Positions 17,307-25,401 of a stretch of DNA of 50,382 bases are shown piece by piece. The stretch's first letter is position 1, and each line of letters opens with the position of its first letter. This DNA is from Pseudovibrio denitrificans JCM 12308 (GTDB taxonomy: Bacteria; Pseudomonadota; Alphaproteobacteria; Rhizobiales; Stappiaceae): NCBI RefSeq assembly GCF_001310815.1, contig NZ_BAZK01000032.1, forward strand, positions 1-50,382, in the 5' to 3' direction. A program made the position numbers and the translations under genes. A model generated the notes under the pieces. That model was not told the origin of the DNA and made no database searches. It was given only the letters and a program-made list of their open reading frames with translations.

Positions 17307-17811
17307 GATTCCGGTGTACCCGCTTCAGTTCATTTTACATGAGAGAGCAAGATACGTGGTGTACAAGCTCACGAAGACATCTGCCCATACACTCACGCTT
17401 CACTTTGGTAGGTTGAGCGCCTCAGATACGCATTTACGGGTTTAGAGCGAGTTCCGAAAGCTTGATGCAGTGTTTTGTAGCCTTAATGTGTCTTACATAA
17501 GACTTTTTTGATAACTGCATATGCTGAATTAAGTGTATTTAAATGGCAATAAATTGCCCATAAATTTCACTAAAATAATAGTTAAACAAACTAATCGATT
17601 ATCTATATAAAAATCAAAAATTACGTTTATTCACTTAGAAATTATCATCTCAATCAGCGTTGACTTTACGTCAAAAGAGGCCAACAATTCTGCGATTGTA
17701 TGAGTAATGCTCATGCATAATGTGACGTAACATGCTGAAGAATAAATAGATTTATAACCGCACTTTCTCTTGATCCAATTGCGTGGGCCGCAATTTTGGA
17801 GTTATCGAAAC
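17307..17811. other. 505-base AT-rich intergenic region with a weak terminator-like hairpin
   Basis: No gene is supported. At 17490-17509 GTCTTA-CA-TAAGAC is followed by six T, a short stem that could end the symporter operon transcript. From about 17510 to 17660 the sequence is very AT-rich and probably contains the promoter of the downstream protease unit. Confidence 0.45.
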
Positions 17812-18222
17812 ATGTTTGATGACTACGCAAATTCTGTTGCTGGATGTATCGATAGCCCATGGTTAATCGCATCTGATAACTGGCAGGATATAGGGCTTTT
17901 GCCCTTGGGGTTTCCTGACTGTTTTCAGAGCGTATTGCAACGCGATTATGGTCATCATGAACGGACCACTTTTCCATTTGAGATCAGGTCGAGGACGTGC
18001 CGTTTCAACGGCACGGTTAAGGTGGTCATTGGTCAATCATCTGCTTCGTTTCGAAGTAGATCTGAGACAACCGCCAATGACTGCGCAGTGAGTTCCTTGG
18101 AGGAGGAACTCGCTATGGAATTTCCAGTTCTTCAGCACGTCAATTTACTGAAAACGCCGGTGACGACGGCGTCCTGTGCGACGACCGGTTTGAGTTGGAG
18201 CACCAATACTACGCAGCATTAA
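17812..18222 (+). CDS. Unrecognised small ORF upstream of the RTX protease (136 residues, or only its last 35)
   Basis: An open frame runs from ATG 17812 to 18222 (136 residues; a TTG at 17770 would add 14). I do not recognise it. It has five cysteines and no signal peptide or membrane segment. The DNA inside it (17996-18110) is packed with inverted repeats, which argues that much of it is leader RNA rather than coding. An internal in-frame ATG at 18115 follows an ideal GGAGGAGG at 8 bases and would give a 35-residue peptide ending in a Thr/Ser/Cys-rich tail. Either the long protein, only the short peptide, or neither is made. The RTX protease starts 34 bases downstream, so co-transcription is likely. 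Confidence 0.35.
   Translation: MFDDYANSVAGCIDSPWLIASDNWQDIGLLPLGFPDCFQSVLQRDYGHHERTTFPFEIRSRTCRFNGTVKVVIGQSSASFRSRSETTANDCAVSSLEEELAMEFPVLQHVNLLKTPVTTASCATTGLSWSTNTTQH
17996..18110 (+). promoter_or_regulatory. Structured leader: four successive inverted repeats ending in a Shine-Dalgarno hairpin
   Basis: Visible pairings are: CGTGCCGTT/AACGGCACG (17996-18004 with 18007-18015); GTCATTGG/CCAATGAC (18025-18032 with 18074-18081) enclosing ATCTGCTTCG/CGAAGTAGAT (18039-18048 with 18052-18061, one mismatch); palindrome ACTGCGCAGT (18080-18089); and AGTTCCT/AGGAACT (18091-18097 with 18104-18110). The loop and 3' arm of the last one contain the strong ribosome-binding site before ATG 18115. Such an arrangement could gate translation of a short leader peptide and the downstream protease. 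That role is inference. Confidence 0.5.
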
Positions 18223-18256
18223 AAACCCAAGCTTTGTAAGAGAGGGAGACACAAAG

Positions 18257-21200
18257 ATGCCAAATCAAAATCAGCCCGATGAATGGTGGGTAAATGATCA
18301 GACACCTGATAATCCATTTGGCAAAAGCGAGGATTACGAAGCTTATATCGATTACATCAGTGCACTACCACGCAGCCTGACACCGGAGATTGCCGCGCAG
18401 CCGCTGGTGATCAATGTGACAGGTCTGAATGATTATCCGGAGTACAAGGCGGCGGCCATCGGTGCTTTGGAAGTTTGGTCAGCAGTTACGCCGTTGCAGT
18501 TTGAGATTGTGGACGATGCTCCATATGATCCTGACCTTCACTGGATGGAAGTTGTCAGCCCGGCAATTGGCGAGCAAAGTGATGGTAGCGCGTTTTCAAG
18601 CAACCGTTATGTCAGCATCGGTCAAAAGTTCCATGACACTGAGCCAAATAAAACAGACATTGGCGGCTATGTGTTTGACAGCTTCATCCATGAGTTCGGC
18701 CATGAGTTTGGTTTGAACCACCCAGGTCTTTACAACTACAGCGGTCCAGGTGGTGTTCAGATCAACTACCTGAACAACGCAACATGGATCTATGATCGCC
18801 AGCAGTACAGCGTGATGTCGTATTTCGATGGCATCGATGTTGGGGAAACAACACGCTGGTCGGCTTCCACACCTCTGATGGCGGATATTGAATCCACTAT
18901 TCGTCGCTTCTTCTCTGAAGTTGATGAAGATGGTGTACGGACGTATCAGAAGATCGATCTAAACACTGGCGACAACATTTACGGCTTCAACAGCACAGAA
19001 TACGGCTACGAGCTGACATCTGATGGCATGCAGCATGATATCGGATTTACAATCCACGATACTGGCGGCATGGATACTATTGACTTCTCTGGTTCAACTG
19101 CTGGGACAATCCTTGACCTGCGGGCTGGCCAATTCTCCTCCGTGAACGGCCACAGCAACAACGTATCGATCTTTGCTGGCCACAACGAAGATCAAACTGA
19201 GTACTACATCGAAAAAGGCATCGGCAGTAACTATGATGACATCATCATCGGTAACGATGGCGACAACGTTCTGGACGGTCGCGGCGGTGCTGACAAGATG
19301 GCTGGCGGTGCTGGTGATGACATCTACTTCGTTGACTCCATTGACGATATCGTTCGTGAAGAAGCTGATGGCGGTAACGACACCATCATCGTCGTGAACA
19401 GCGATCTGGATCTTGGTGAAGTTGAGAACGTTGAAAACATTATCTATGTTGGCGGCACTCCTCCGCAGCCTCCTGTGGAAGAAGATGATACTCCAGCGAA
19501 CCCAGGCGATACACTGACTAGCATCATCTTTGGTGATGAAGGCAACAACACGCTGGACGGCGGTGCGGGTGGCGACACCATCTTCGGCCTGGATGGTGAT
19601 GATCTGATCATCGGTGGTCGTGATACGCTTGCAAGCCGCGACATCAACAACACCATTCCGTTTGATGAGCTTGAAGACCAGACCGAGAGCGATGACGGTA
19701 ACGACGTCCTCTACGGCGGTGGTGGCAACGACACCATCTTCGGTGGTGCTGGTGATGACATTCTGGACGGTGGTGACGGCGATGATACTCTGATGGGTCA
19801 GGCTGGTGCCGATGTGTTCAGAGGTGGTGACGGTGTTGATACTGTTGACTTCAGCCATGAAAGCCCGTTCCAGTTGCTGGTTAACCTGGAGACCAACATT
19901 GCTGTTGGTGGTACAGCTTCAGGCGACACTTTCTACAGCATTGAAAACCTGATTGGTTCTGACGACCGTATCGACCGCTTTATCGGTACAGACGACAACA
20001 ACCACTTCTGGGGTCAGGGTGGCGGTGACGTCTTTAACGGCGGCGGCGGTGATGACATTCTGGATGGTGGTCGTGACGGTGATCTGCTTTATGGCGATGA
20101 AGGCAACGACATCCTCATTGGTGGTTCCGGTCAGGATTACATGAATGGCGGTGAAGGCATTGATACCGTTGTGTATTCCGGTAGCTCTGACGGTGTAACT
20201 GTGGACCTTGCCAATGGCACTGCCAGCGGTGGTGATGCTGACGGTCCAGTACAGATCGTAGGTCGTGGTACAACCATCAAGCACGACATTATTGTTGATG
20301 TTGAGAACGTCGTTGGTTCTTTCTACGATGATCACCTGATCGGTAATGATCAGACCAATGAACTTTCCGGCGGTGCAGGTAATGATGTACTGACTGGTGG
20401 TGAAGGTGCTGACGTTCTAAATGGTGGTGCTGGTAGTGACACTGCAGACTATTCCGATGCAACCAGCGGCGTGAAGCTTAATCTGGCTCGCGGTAAGTCT
20501 GAAGGTGATACCTACATCTCCATCGAGAACCTGTCTGGTTCTGGCCACAATGACAAGATCAAGGGCAACAAAGCTGCCAACACTCTGACGGGTCAGGGTG
20601 GCAACGATGTGCTCCGCGGTGGCGGTGGCGATGACATCCTGTTTGGTGATTTTGCAGACCAAGGCGAAGCAATTCCTACCCCGGGTATGGGTACGGGATA
20701 CGCAACCCTTGGGGCAGATGCTACCAACAACTCGATCGCAACAGCCTTCGACATCTCCAACAACTTCTCTCTGACAGAAGACCCGGACATCTTCGATTCA
20801 ACGACTGTTCTTCACACAACAGTTAACGCGACCGGAAATGGCAAGGGTGGATACTACAGCATCGAGCTGGCTGCCGGTACGATCATCACGATCGATATTG
20901 ACGGCATTGCAGATCCAAATGTCCATGACAGCTGGGTTCGCCTGCTCGATAGCGATGGAAACATCGTCACCCAGAACGATGATGGCGGTGGAGATCCAGG
21001 TTCTGCAACCAACCGCGATTCCAGCACTGTCTTCGTGGTTGAAGAGACTGGCACCTACTACATTCTGGAGGGCGCATGGTCACCGGATGTTCCAGGTGAT
21101 GGCTGGTCAGAAGCTGTGCCGGAAGGCTCTACCTATAAACTGAACGTCTCTGTTGAGTTCCCACCTGAGCCAATTCAGCCGGGCGAAGCCGGTAATGATA

Positions 21201-21592
21201 AGCTTTATGGCGGTAACGGTAGTGACTTCCTTGATGGTGGCCTTGGAGCTGACCTTCTCGTCGGTGGTAAAGGAGAGGATTCCTTCCGTTTCTCTACCGA
21301 GCTTGGTGAAGACAATGTTGACCGGATCAAGGACTTCAACACTGATGAAGATGTGATCCTGTTGGACAGCAACATCTTTGCTGAACTTGGTGGCGATGGT
21401 CCGCTTGCACTTAATGCATTCCATAAGAGTGCAGCTGGTATCAGTCAGGATGCAAATGACCGCATCATCTATGACACCGATAGTGGAGCATTGTTCTACG
21501 ATGCTGACGGTTCCGGTGATATTGCAGCGGTACAGTTCGCTCAGTTGAACGCTGGCCTATCTCTATCCGCAGACGACTTCGTTATCGTCTGA
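18257..21592 (+). CDS. Serralysin-family RTX zinc metalloprotease with a pre-peptidase C-terminal-like domain
   Basis: This 1111-residue secreted protease starts at ATG 18257 behind GAGGGAG and lacks a signal peptide, as type I substrates do. The catalytic domain (about 40-240) has the metzincin zinc site HEFGHEFGLNHPG (H145, E146, H149, H155) and the Met-turn YSVMSYF (M187). Blocks of GGxGxDxL calcium-binding nonapeptides occupy about 325-400, 435-530, 575-630, 690-730, 780-800 and 975-1005. A PPC-like beta domain is inserted between the last blocks (about 825-965: YYSIELAAGTIITIDIDG.. to TYYILEGAW). The C-terminus (about 1010-1111) is the serralysin-type secretion region ending in DDFVIV. 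Export could use a T1SS such as the one at 1.8-7.5 kb or one elsewhere. It is much longer than classic serralysins of about 480 residues. Confidence 0.93.
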   Translation: MPNQNQPDEWWVNDQTPDNPFGKSEDYEAYIDYISALPRSLTPEIAAQPLVINVTGLNDYPEYKAAAIGALEVWSAVTPLQFEIVDDAPYDPDLHWMEVVSPAIGEQSDGSAFSSNRYVSIGQKFHDTEPNKTDIGGYVFDSFIHEFGHEFGLNHPGLYNYSGPGGVQINYLNNATWIYDRQQYSVMSYFDGIDVGETTRWSASTPLMADIESTIRRFFSEVDEDGVRTYQKIDLNTGDNIYGFNSTEYGYELTSDGMQHDIGFTIHDTGGMDTIDFSGSTAGTILDLRAGQFSSVNGHSNNVSIFAGHNEDQTEYYIEKGIGSNYDDIIIGNDGDNVLDGRGGADKMAGGAGDDIYFVDSIDDIVREEADGGNDTIIVVNSDLDLGEVENVENIIYVGGTPPQPPVEEDDTPANPGDTLTSIIFGDEGNNTLDGGAGGDTIFGLDGDDLIIGGRDTLASRDINNTIPFDELEDQTESDDGNDVLYGGGGNDTIFGGAGDDILDGGDGDDTLMGQAGADVFRGGDGVDTVDFSHESPFQLLVNLETNIAVGGTASGDTFYSIENLIGSDDRIDRFIGTDDNNHFWGQGGGDVFNGGGGDDILDGGRDGDLLYGDEGNDILIGGSGQDYMNGGEGIDTVVYSGSSDGVTVDLANGTASGGDADGPVQIVGRGTTIKHDIIVDVENVVGSFYDDHLIGNDQTNELSGGAGNDVLTGGEGADVLNGGAGSDTADYSDATSGVKLNLARGKSEGDTYISIENLSGSGHNDKIKGNKAANTLTGQGGNDVLRGGGGDDILFGDFADQGEAIPTPGMGTGYATLGADATNNSIATAFDISNNFSLTEDPDIFDSTTVLHTTVNATGNGKGGYYSIELAAGTIITIDIDGIADPNVHDSWVRLLDSDGNIVTQNDDGGGDPGSATNRDSSTVFVVEETGTYYILEGAWSPDVPGDGWSEAVPEGSTYKLNVSVEFPPEPIQPGEAGNDKLYGGNGSDFLDGGLGADLLVGGKGEDSFRFSTELGEDNVDRIKDFNTDEDVILLDSNIFAELGGDGPLALNAFHKSAAGISQDANDRIIYDTDSGALFYDADGSGDIAAVQFAQLNAGLSLSADDFVIV

Positions 21593-21599
21593 TAAGATC

Positions 21600-21634
21600 C
21601 AGGAGGGGAATTCACAGGTTCCCCTCCTGTTTTT
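21600..21634 (+). terminator. Rho-independent terminator of the RTX protease gene
   Basis: CAGGAGGGGAA (21600-21610) pairs with TTCCCCTCCTG (21619-21629), an 11-bp perfect stem with an 8-base loop, then TTTTT. It starts 7 bases after the protease stop. Confidence 0.92.
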
Positions 21635-21695
21635 GCACATCTCACTGCTTTGTCAGGCCTTTTCGCCTCTTTTATGAGGACTGGGGAGTTAAACA

Positions 21696-22105
21696 ATGAA
21701 AACCCGAGTAAACCGCCAATCAGCTCTACTTGCGGCAGGCCTTATGATCTCGCGGTCTCAACCAACGCAGAAGCAGTGAAAAGCCAATCCAACACAATTA
21801 GCGGCACAATCACCTACGCAGGTAATGAGGCTATCCCAAAAGGTCAGGTCAAGATTTTCCTGAAAGACAGCCAAACGCAGTCCAAGTCTCAAGTCACTGT
21901 ATCCCAAACCCAGCTCATAAGCACGGGTAAAGCCAAAACACTGGCTTACACATTCGCAATGCCGTCGAAAACTAAAGTTTCTCAAGTGCAACTGATTGAG
22001 GTCCGCCTAGAAAGAGCCGACGGCAGGCTACTTGCTCGTGGTAGTGAAAAAGTGAGGGAGGAGAGAACTCCCACTGATGTGATGCTTTATAAGGTTGTGT
22101 ATTGA
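21696..22105 (+). pseudogene. YscW/YbaY-like exported protein, frameshifted in its signal peptide
   Basis: ATG 21696 behind GGGGAG opens a perfect signal-peptide start (MKTRVNRQSALLAAGLMI) but the frame stops after 27 codons. The -1 frame from about 21747 continues as LAVSTNAEA, a proper cleavage region, and then a complete beta-rich domain (SNTISGTITYAGNEAIPKG.. to VMLYKVVY) ending at 22105. Adding one C at 21749 would join them into a protein of about 136 residues. The domain resembles the YscW/YbaY family: GTITY, then alternating strands and ARLxRADGRLLxRG-type end. Members are exported or lipoprotein chaperone-like proteins. Either a recent inactivating deletion or a sequence error explains the break. 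Translation from upstream TTG 21650 would give a protein without signal peptide. Confidence 0.65.
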
Positions 22106-22610
22106 ACCTTTAGGGCAACTTTCAAACACATCGCAGAAACGCAAAAGCTCTCAGAAGGAAGCTTTGCTACCTCGGCCTTACGTTTCGTGAATTTAATGGC
22201 AAGCCTGTACGAGTTCGAACCGTCAAGACAGTCCCTACGTGTGAGCATTGGTTGATATGAAGATATGACACCGCCAGCCCACAGTCTGGCGACAGATGTG
22301 TTTAGCAGAAATGCTCCTCTTTTACCGCGGGAAGCGATGCTAGCTGCTCTCACGATCAAAGCTCTTGTAGAAAGATATATCTGCAAACACGTATCTGTTA
22401 ATAGAAAACTAAAACGCGGCAACGCTTTTATCTCATCAGCCATCTTCGGTGCCATGGGAACGTTACAATTACTAACCGTTATGTGAAACAAGATGCTCAC
22501 GTGATCTGTATACTTACTGAGAAGATTGGAAAGAGAGGTGGGGACAAAAGTTTACTTTAGTTAGCCTAAAGTTGAAACTTTGTAATCCAATGATCGCCAT
22601 TAAGAATGAA
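22106..22610. other. 505-base non-coding gap with a small hairpin
   Basis: No gene is supported. An imperfect hairpin AAAGCTCTC-AGAA-GGAAGCTTT at about 22141-22163 with a T run on the minus strand could be a weak terminator of the decayed transporter transcript or of the preceding gene. Open frames in the region have no recognisable features. Confidence 0.4.
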
Positions 22611-23719
22611 CTATTTGATGACATGGTCAAACTCCTTCCGTAATAAGCCTGCAAAGAAAAACAATGTCGCTGCTGTTACGAAGATGTATAGAATCCACAT
22701 CGGCCAGGCTGTCGGTGCGTCAAACAGTGAGGCTATAGCAGTAAAAACGGCATTAACGATAATGAAAAGCCCGCTGACGAGCGCATTTGCGCTGCCACTC
22801 TGAATATGCCGGAAATTCTAGCACTAACATCATTATGCTGATGAATAAAGATATTCCCACAGCAGCGGTGATGCTCCGGTTAACTTTGACTTTAGAGCTG
22901 ATGATTCGATTGAAAAATTTCCACCAAGCCACAGACAACCAAGGAGCCGTTGCAGATGGCTGTAAAACACTGGGCTGTGTTTCAGGTCAGTCTGAATGTA
23001 AAACGGAGCAAGGCTTTCAAAGCCGTACATTACAGAAATCAGACAAGCCATGCTCAATGCGGTTGGCAGATAGACTCTGTTAATAGCCATCCTTCGATGA
23101 ACCGCAAATGCTTTGCCCAAAGGCTGTCTAAATGAGTGTACGCGTGTCTCCGGTAGCAATGCACCAGCGATAACGACGACAACAGCCCCCAGCCCGCAAG
23201 AAACCAGAATGATGCGGTCCACCCAAACTAGACCTGCAAATATCCGCCAAGAGCAGGGGATAGGATCGGACCGGTTACCCAGGCAATCGTCATCCAATTG
23301 GCAGTTTTGAATCGCTCACTGCTCTCGTAACAGTCGGCGACAATTGCTCGGGCTCCGACAGCTGAAAAGGCCACCAGGGTGCCTTGTGCTGCTCGTAAGG
23401 CAATGATCACCCAGAGCAGTGGAGTCATAGCAATCCGACACACGCAATCACGAACAGGATTGCGCTGAGCAAGATAGGAATACGGCGACCCATGGAATCC
23501 GTCAGCGGCCCCGCAATAATCTGCCCAACACCATAGCCAGCCTAAAAGACCAACGGCGTGGATTGGACTGCGAAGCGGTCTGCTTGAAAATAGTTTTCCA
23601 TGGCTGGCAATGAGGAAATATAGATGTCCGTGGCAGCACCACCTAACGGGACCATGATGAGCGGGAGTAAAATGCTCAGTTCCGGTTTATCTCATTCGTT
23701 TCCTGATCCGGCCCGACAT
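22611..23719 (-). pseudogene. Bcr/CflA-type multidrug MFS exporter, multiply broken
   Basis: Read from about 23719 on the minus strand, the pieces give an ordered MFS drug transporter. First comes LSILLPLIMVPLGGAATDIYISSLPAM, then GYGVGQIIAGPLTDSMGRRIPIL (the conserved loop 2-3 motif), ALRAAQGTLVAFSAVGARAIVADCYE, then TGPILSPALGGYL. These are followed by LLPETRVHSFRQPLG, a run of C-terminal membrane helices and a final TAG at 22613. One nonsense codon (TAG at 23542-23544, where CAG would fit) and at least four frame changes (near 23440, 23235, 22930 and 22800) break it. An initial frame change also lies near 23690. An intact copy would be about 370-400 residues. It cannot make a functional carrier and marks a decaying zone. 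Confidence 0.85.
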
Positions 23720-24183
23720 TAATCAACTCCACATCATATTATTTGCTGCAAAATAAATTAAGCAAACCAGAGTTGGCGTCATGCTGCAAACCTCAAGCAC
23801 TCAGGGGAAGCTTGGGTGTTTCTGCTTTTAGGCAAAATTGATGTATGAGATAGTATTGCTTAGATTATGAGAATTGTGTTCTTATAGTCCGAAGAAGCCA
23901 GCAATGGGTGATATACACTAGGAAAGAAGTAAACTTTACAGACATTCGCCAAGTTATGAAGCAGCCCCGTTTGAGACAAGACGTCAATCTCAGATTGATT
24001 AAACTCAGCTAGATGATGAATGTCACTAATTGTCATCTTCTGTTTCAGTTAACAGTGACAACCATTTACCAAGGATGAGATGGGGAGTTGGAGATCTTAA
24101 GCGCCTGATCGTCTTCTGGACCTCAAAGCTACTAAACAGTAAATTTAATAGAGTACTGCAATGGAGCAAGTTCATTTATGCCT
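23720..24183. other. 464-base intergenic gap downstream of the polysaccharide operon
   Basis: No gene is supported. A short inverted repeat TGTCACT ... AGTGACA (about 24020-24050) might contribute to termination of the minus-strand glycosyltransferase operon but has no clear T run. The region is AT-rich. Confidence 0.35.
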
Positions 24184-25401
24184 TTAATTGCGTTGTCCAA
24201 ATTTGTACCAGAGTACCGCGCGATATAACGCAACCGGCAATCTCATCAAACCAGTTAGCAACCACCAAAACGATTCATAAATGGCTATAGTCTGTTCAGC
24301 TGATGCTTGCTTAAAATTTGCACGTTCTGGGAAATGCTCATGGCGCAGCAATCCGTGCTTAAAGAGAAGTGATCGCAGGGGTCTAGTTAGTCGCCAACTT
24401 AGTGAGTTAGTTAGGCGCACAAGGTTTTCTTCTAATGTACTATCTGTGGTAATTTTCTTACCTGTAAGAAGATTGAAGTAATGTGCTTTGGAACGGTTAA
24501 CTTCCTTCCACTTTGCAGTGAAACCCATGTTGGAATACCAATCACTATCCTTGAATGTGTCTTTATTGCGTAGAACCGTTGTATGCTGAGGAAGCAGTTT
24601 TTGATTGCGTATAATTGCTTTTGAAATGCGGTATACATCTGCATTCATTCTATCTGGGTTTTCAAGTTCTTTTAAAAGGCGTTTCTCAAAACCCGACCGA
24701 TACTTGAAATGAAACAGATGGCCACACGTGTCGCTTAACGGAACTGGGGTACACAAGTGCGTTGACCGAAGATATTGGAAGTCTGATTGCCAGTAAACAA
24801 GAGGTATCTTGTAAGATCTTACATGATAGTTCTTTTTGCCAGACAGCTCCGCTCTGGCTGAAGAGCGAAGCTCAAAAAATGGAAAAGCCAGAGACGGTTC
24901 TGCATGAAACTTAGAGAAAGGGACATAGTTAGGTGTATTAGAAATGAGCTCATCTAGATCCATTGCACATTTGGGCGCACTGGTAAGATCATCACAAAAA
25001 AAGTCTATCAGAGGAGTATAAAGTGCAAATGCCAACTCGTTTTGTAAGATGCTCGTTGTACCATCCATCGTTGGTTGAGGAAGTAGCAGAAACTCATCCG
25101 CGTCTACAACTGTTGTCCATTTATCCTTACAGTACTTACAGCCAATTTCATTGACCCAATCAACTCCAGCGTTTGCTTGCGGGTAGCCACCATTTTTTTC
25201 ATAGAGTTGGACATCACCTTGTTGATGTAAAAACTGCAAAGAACCATCTGAACTCCCTGTATCAATAATGTAAAAGCAAGTAACTCCAATCGAGCGATAG
25301 TGATGTAGGAACGCTGGCAAAATATCAGCTTCGTCACGCATTACGCAGATCAACGGAAAATCTGATTGGGTGGAGCTACTAAAGTGTTTACTAGGTCTCA
25401 A
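24184..25401 (-). CDS. Glycosyltransferase family 2-like protein (last gene of polysaccharide operon)
   Basis: This 405-residue protein begins at TTG 25401, overlapping the previous stop by 4 bases (TTGA), so it is translationally coupled. The N-terminal 200 residues match the Glyco_tranf_2_4 type: PLICVMRDEADILPAFLHHYRSIGV, then FYIIDTGSSDGS and the metal-binding VVDADEFL (about 98-105). Such proteins transfer sugars to surface glycans. The C-terminal 150 residues have no recognised domain and end in a hydrophobic segment (about 375-400) that may hold it to the inner membrane. Lower GC than the left part of the window fits a horizontally acquired glycan locus. Confidence 0.82.
   Translation of the reverse strand: MRPSKHFSSSTQSDFPLICVMRDEADILPAFLHHYRSIGVTCFYIIDTGSSDGSLQFLHQQGDVQLYEKNGGYPQANAGVDWVNEIGCKYCKDKWTTVVDADEFLLLPQPTMDGTTSILQNELAFALYTPLIDFFCDDLTSAPKCAMDLDELISNTPNYVPFSKFHAEPSLAFPFFELRSSARAELSGKKNYHVRSYKIPLVYWQSDFQYLRSTHLCTPVPLSDTCGHLFHFKYRSGFEKRLLKELENPDRMNADVYRISKAIIRNQKLLPQHTTVLRNKDTFKDSDWYSNMGFTAKWKEVNRSKAHYFNLLTGKKITTDSTLEENLVRLTNSLSWRLTRPLRSLLFKHGLLRHEHFPERANFKQASAEQTIAIYESFWWLLTGLMRLPVALYRAVLWYKFGQRN

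Noticed and set aside
19094..19858. 254-residue minus-strand frame opposite the RTX protease
   Set aside because: Its low-complexity Thr/Val-rich sequence is the mirror of the GGxGxD repeats on the plus strand.
22087..22500. 137-residue minus-strand frame after the YscW/YbaY-like gene
   Set aside because: It overlaps the preceding gene's end, has no recognisable motif and shows no ribosome-binding site; it is kept as part of a gap.
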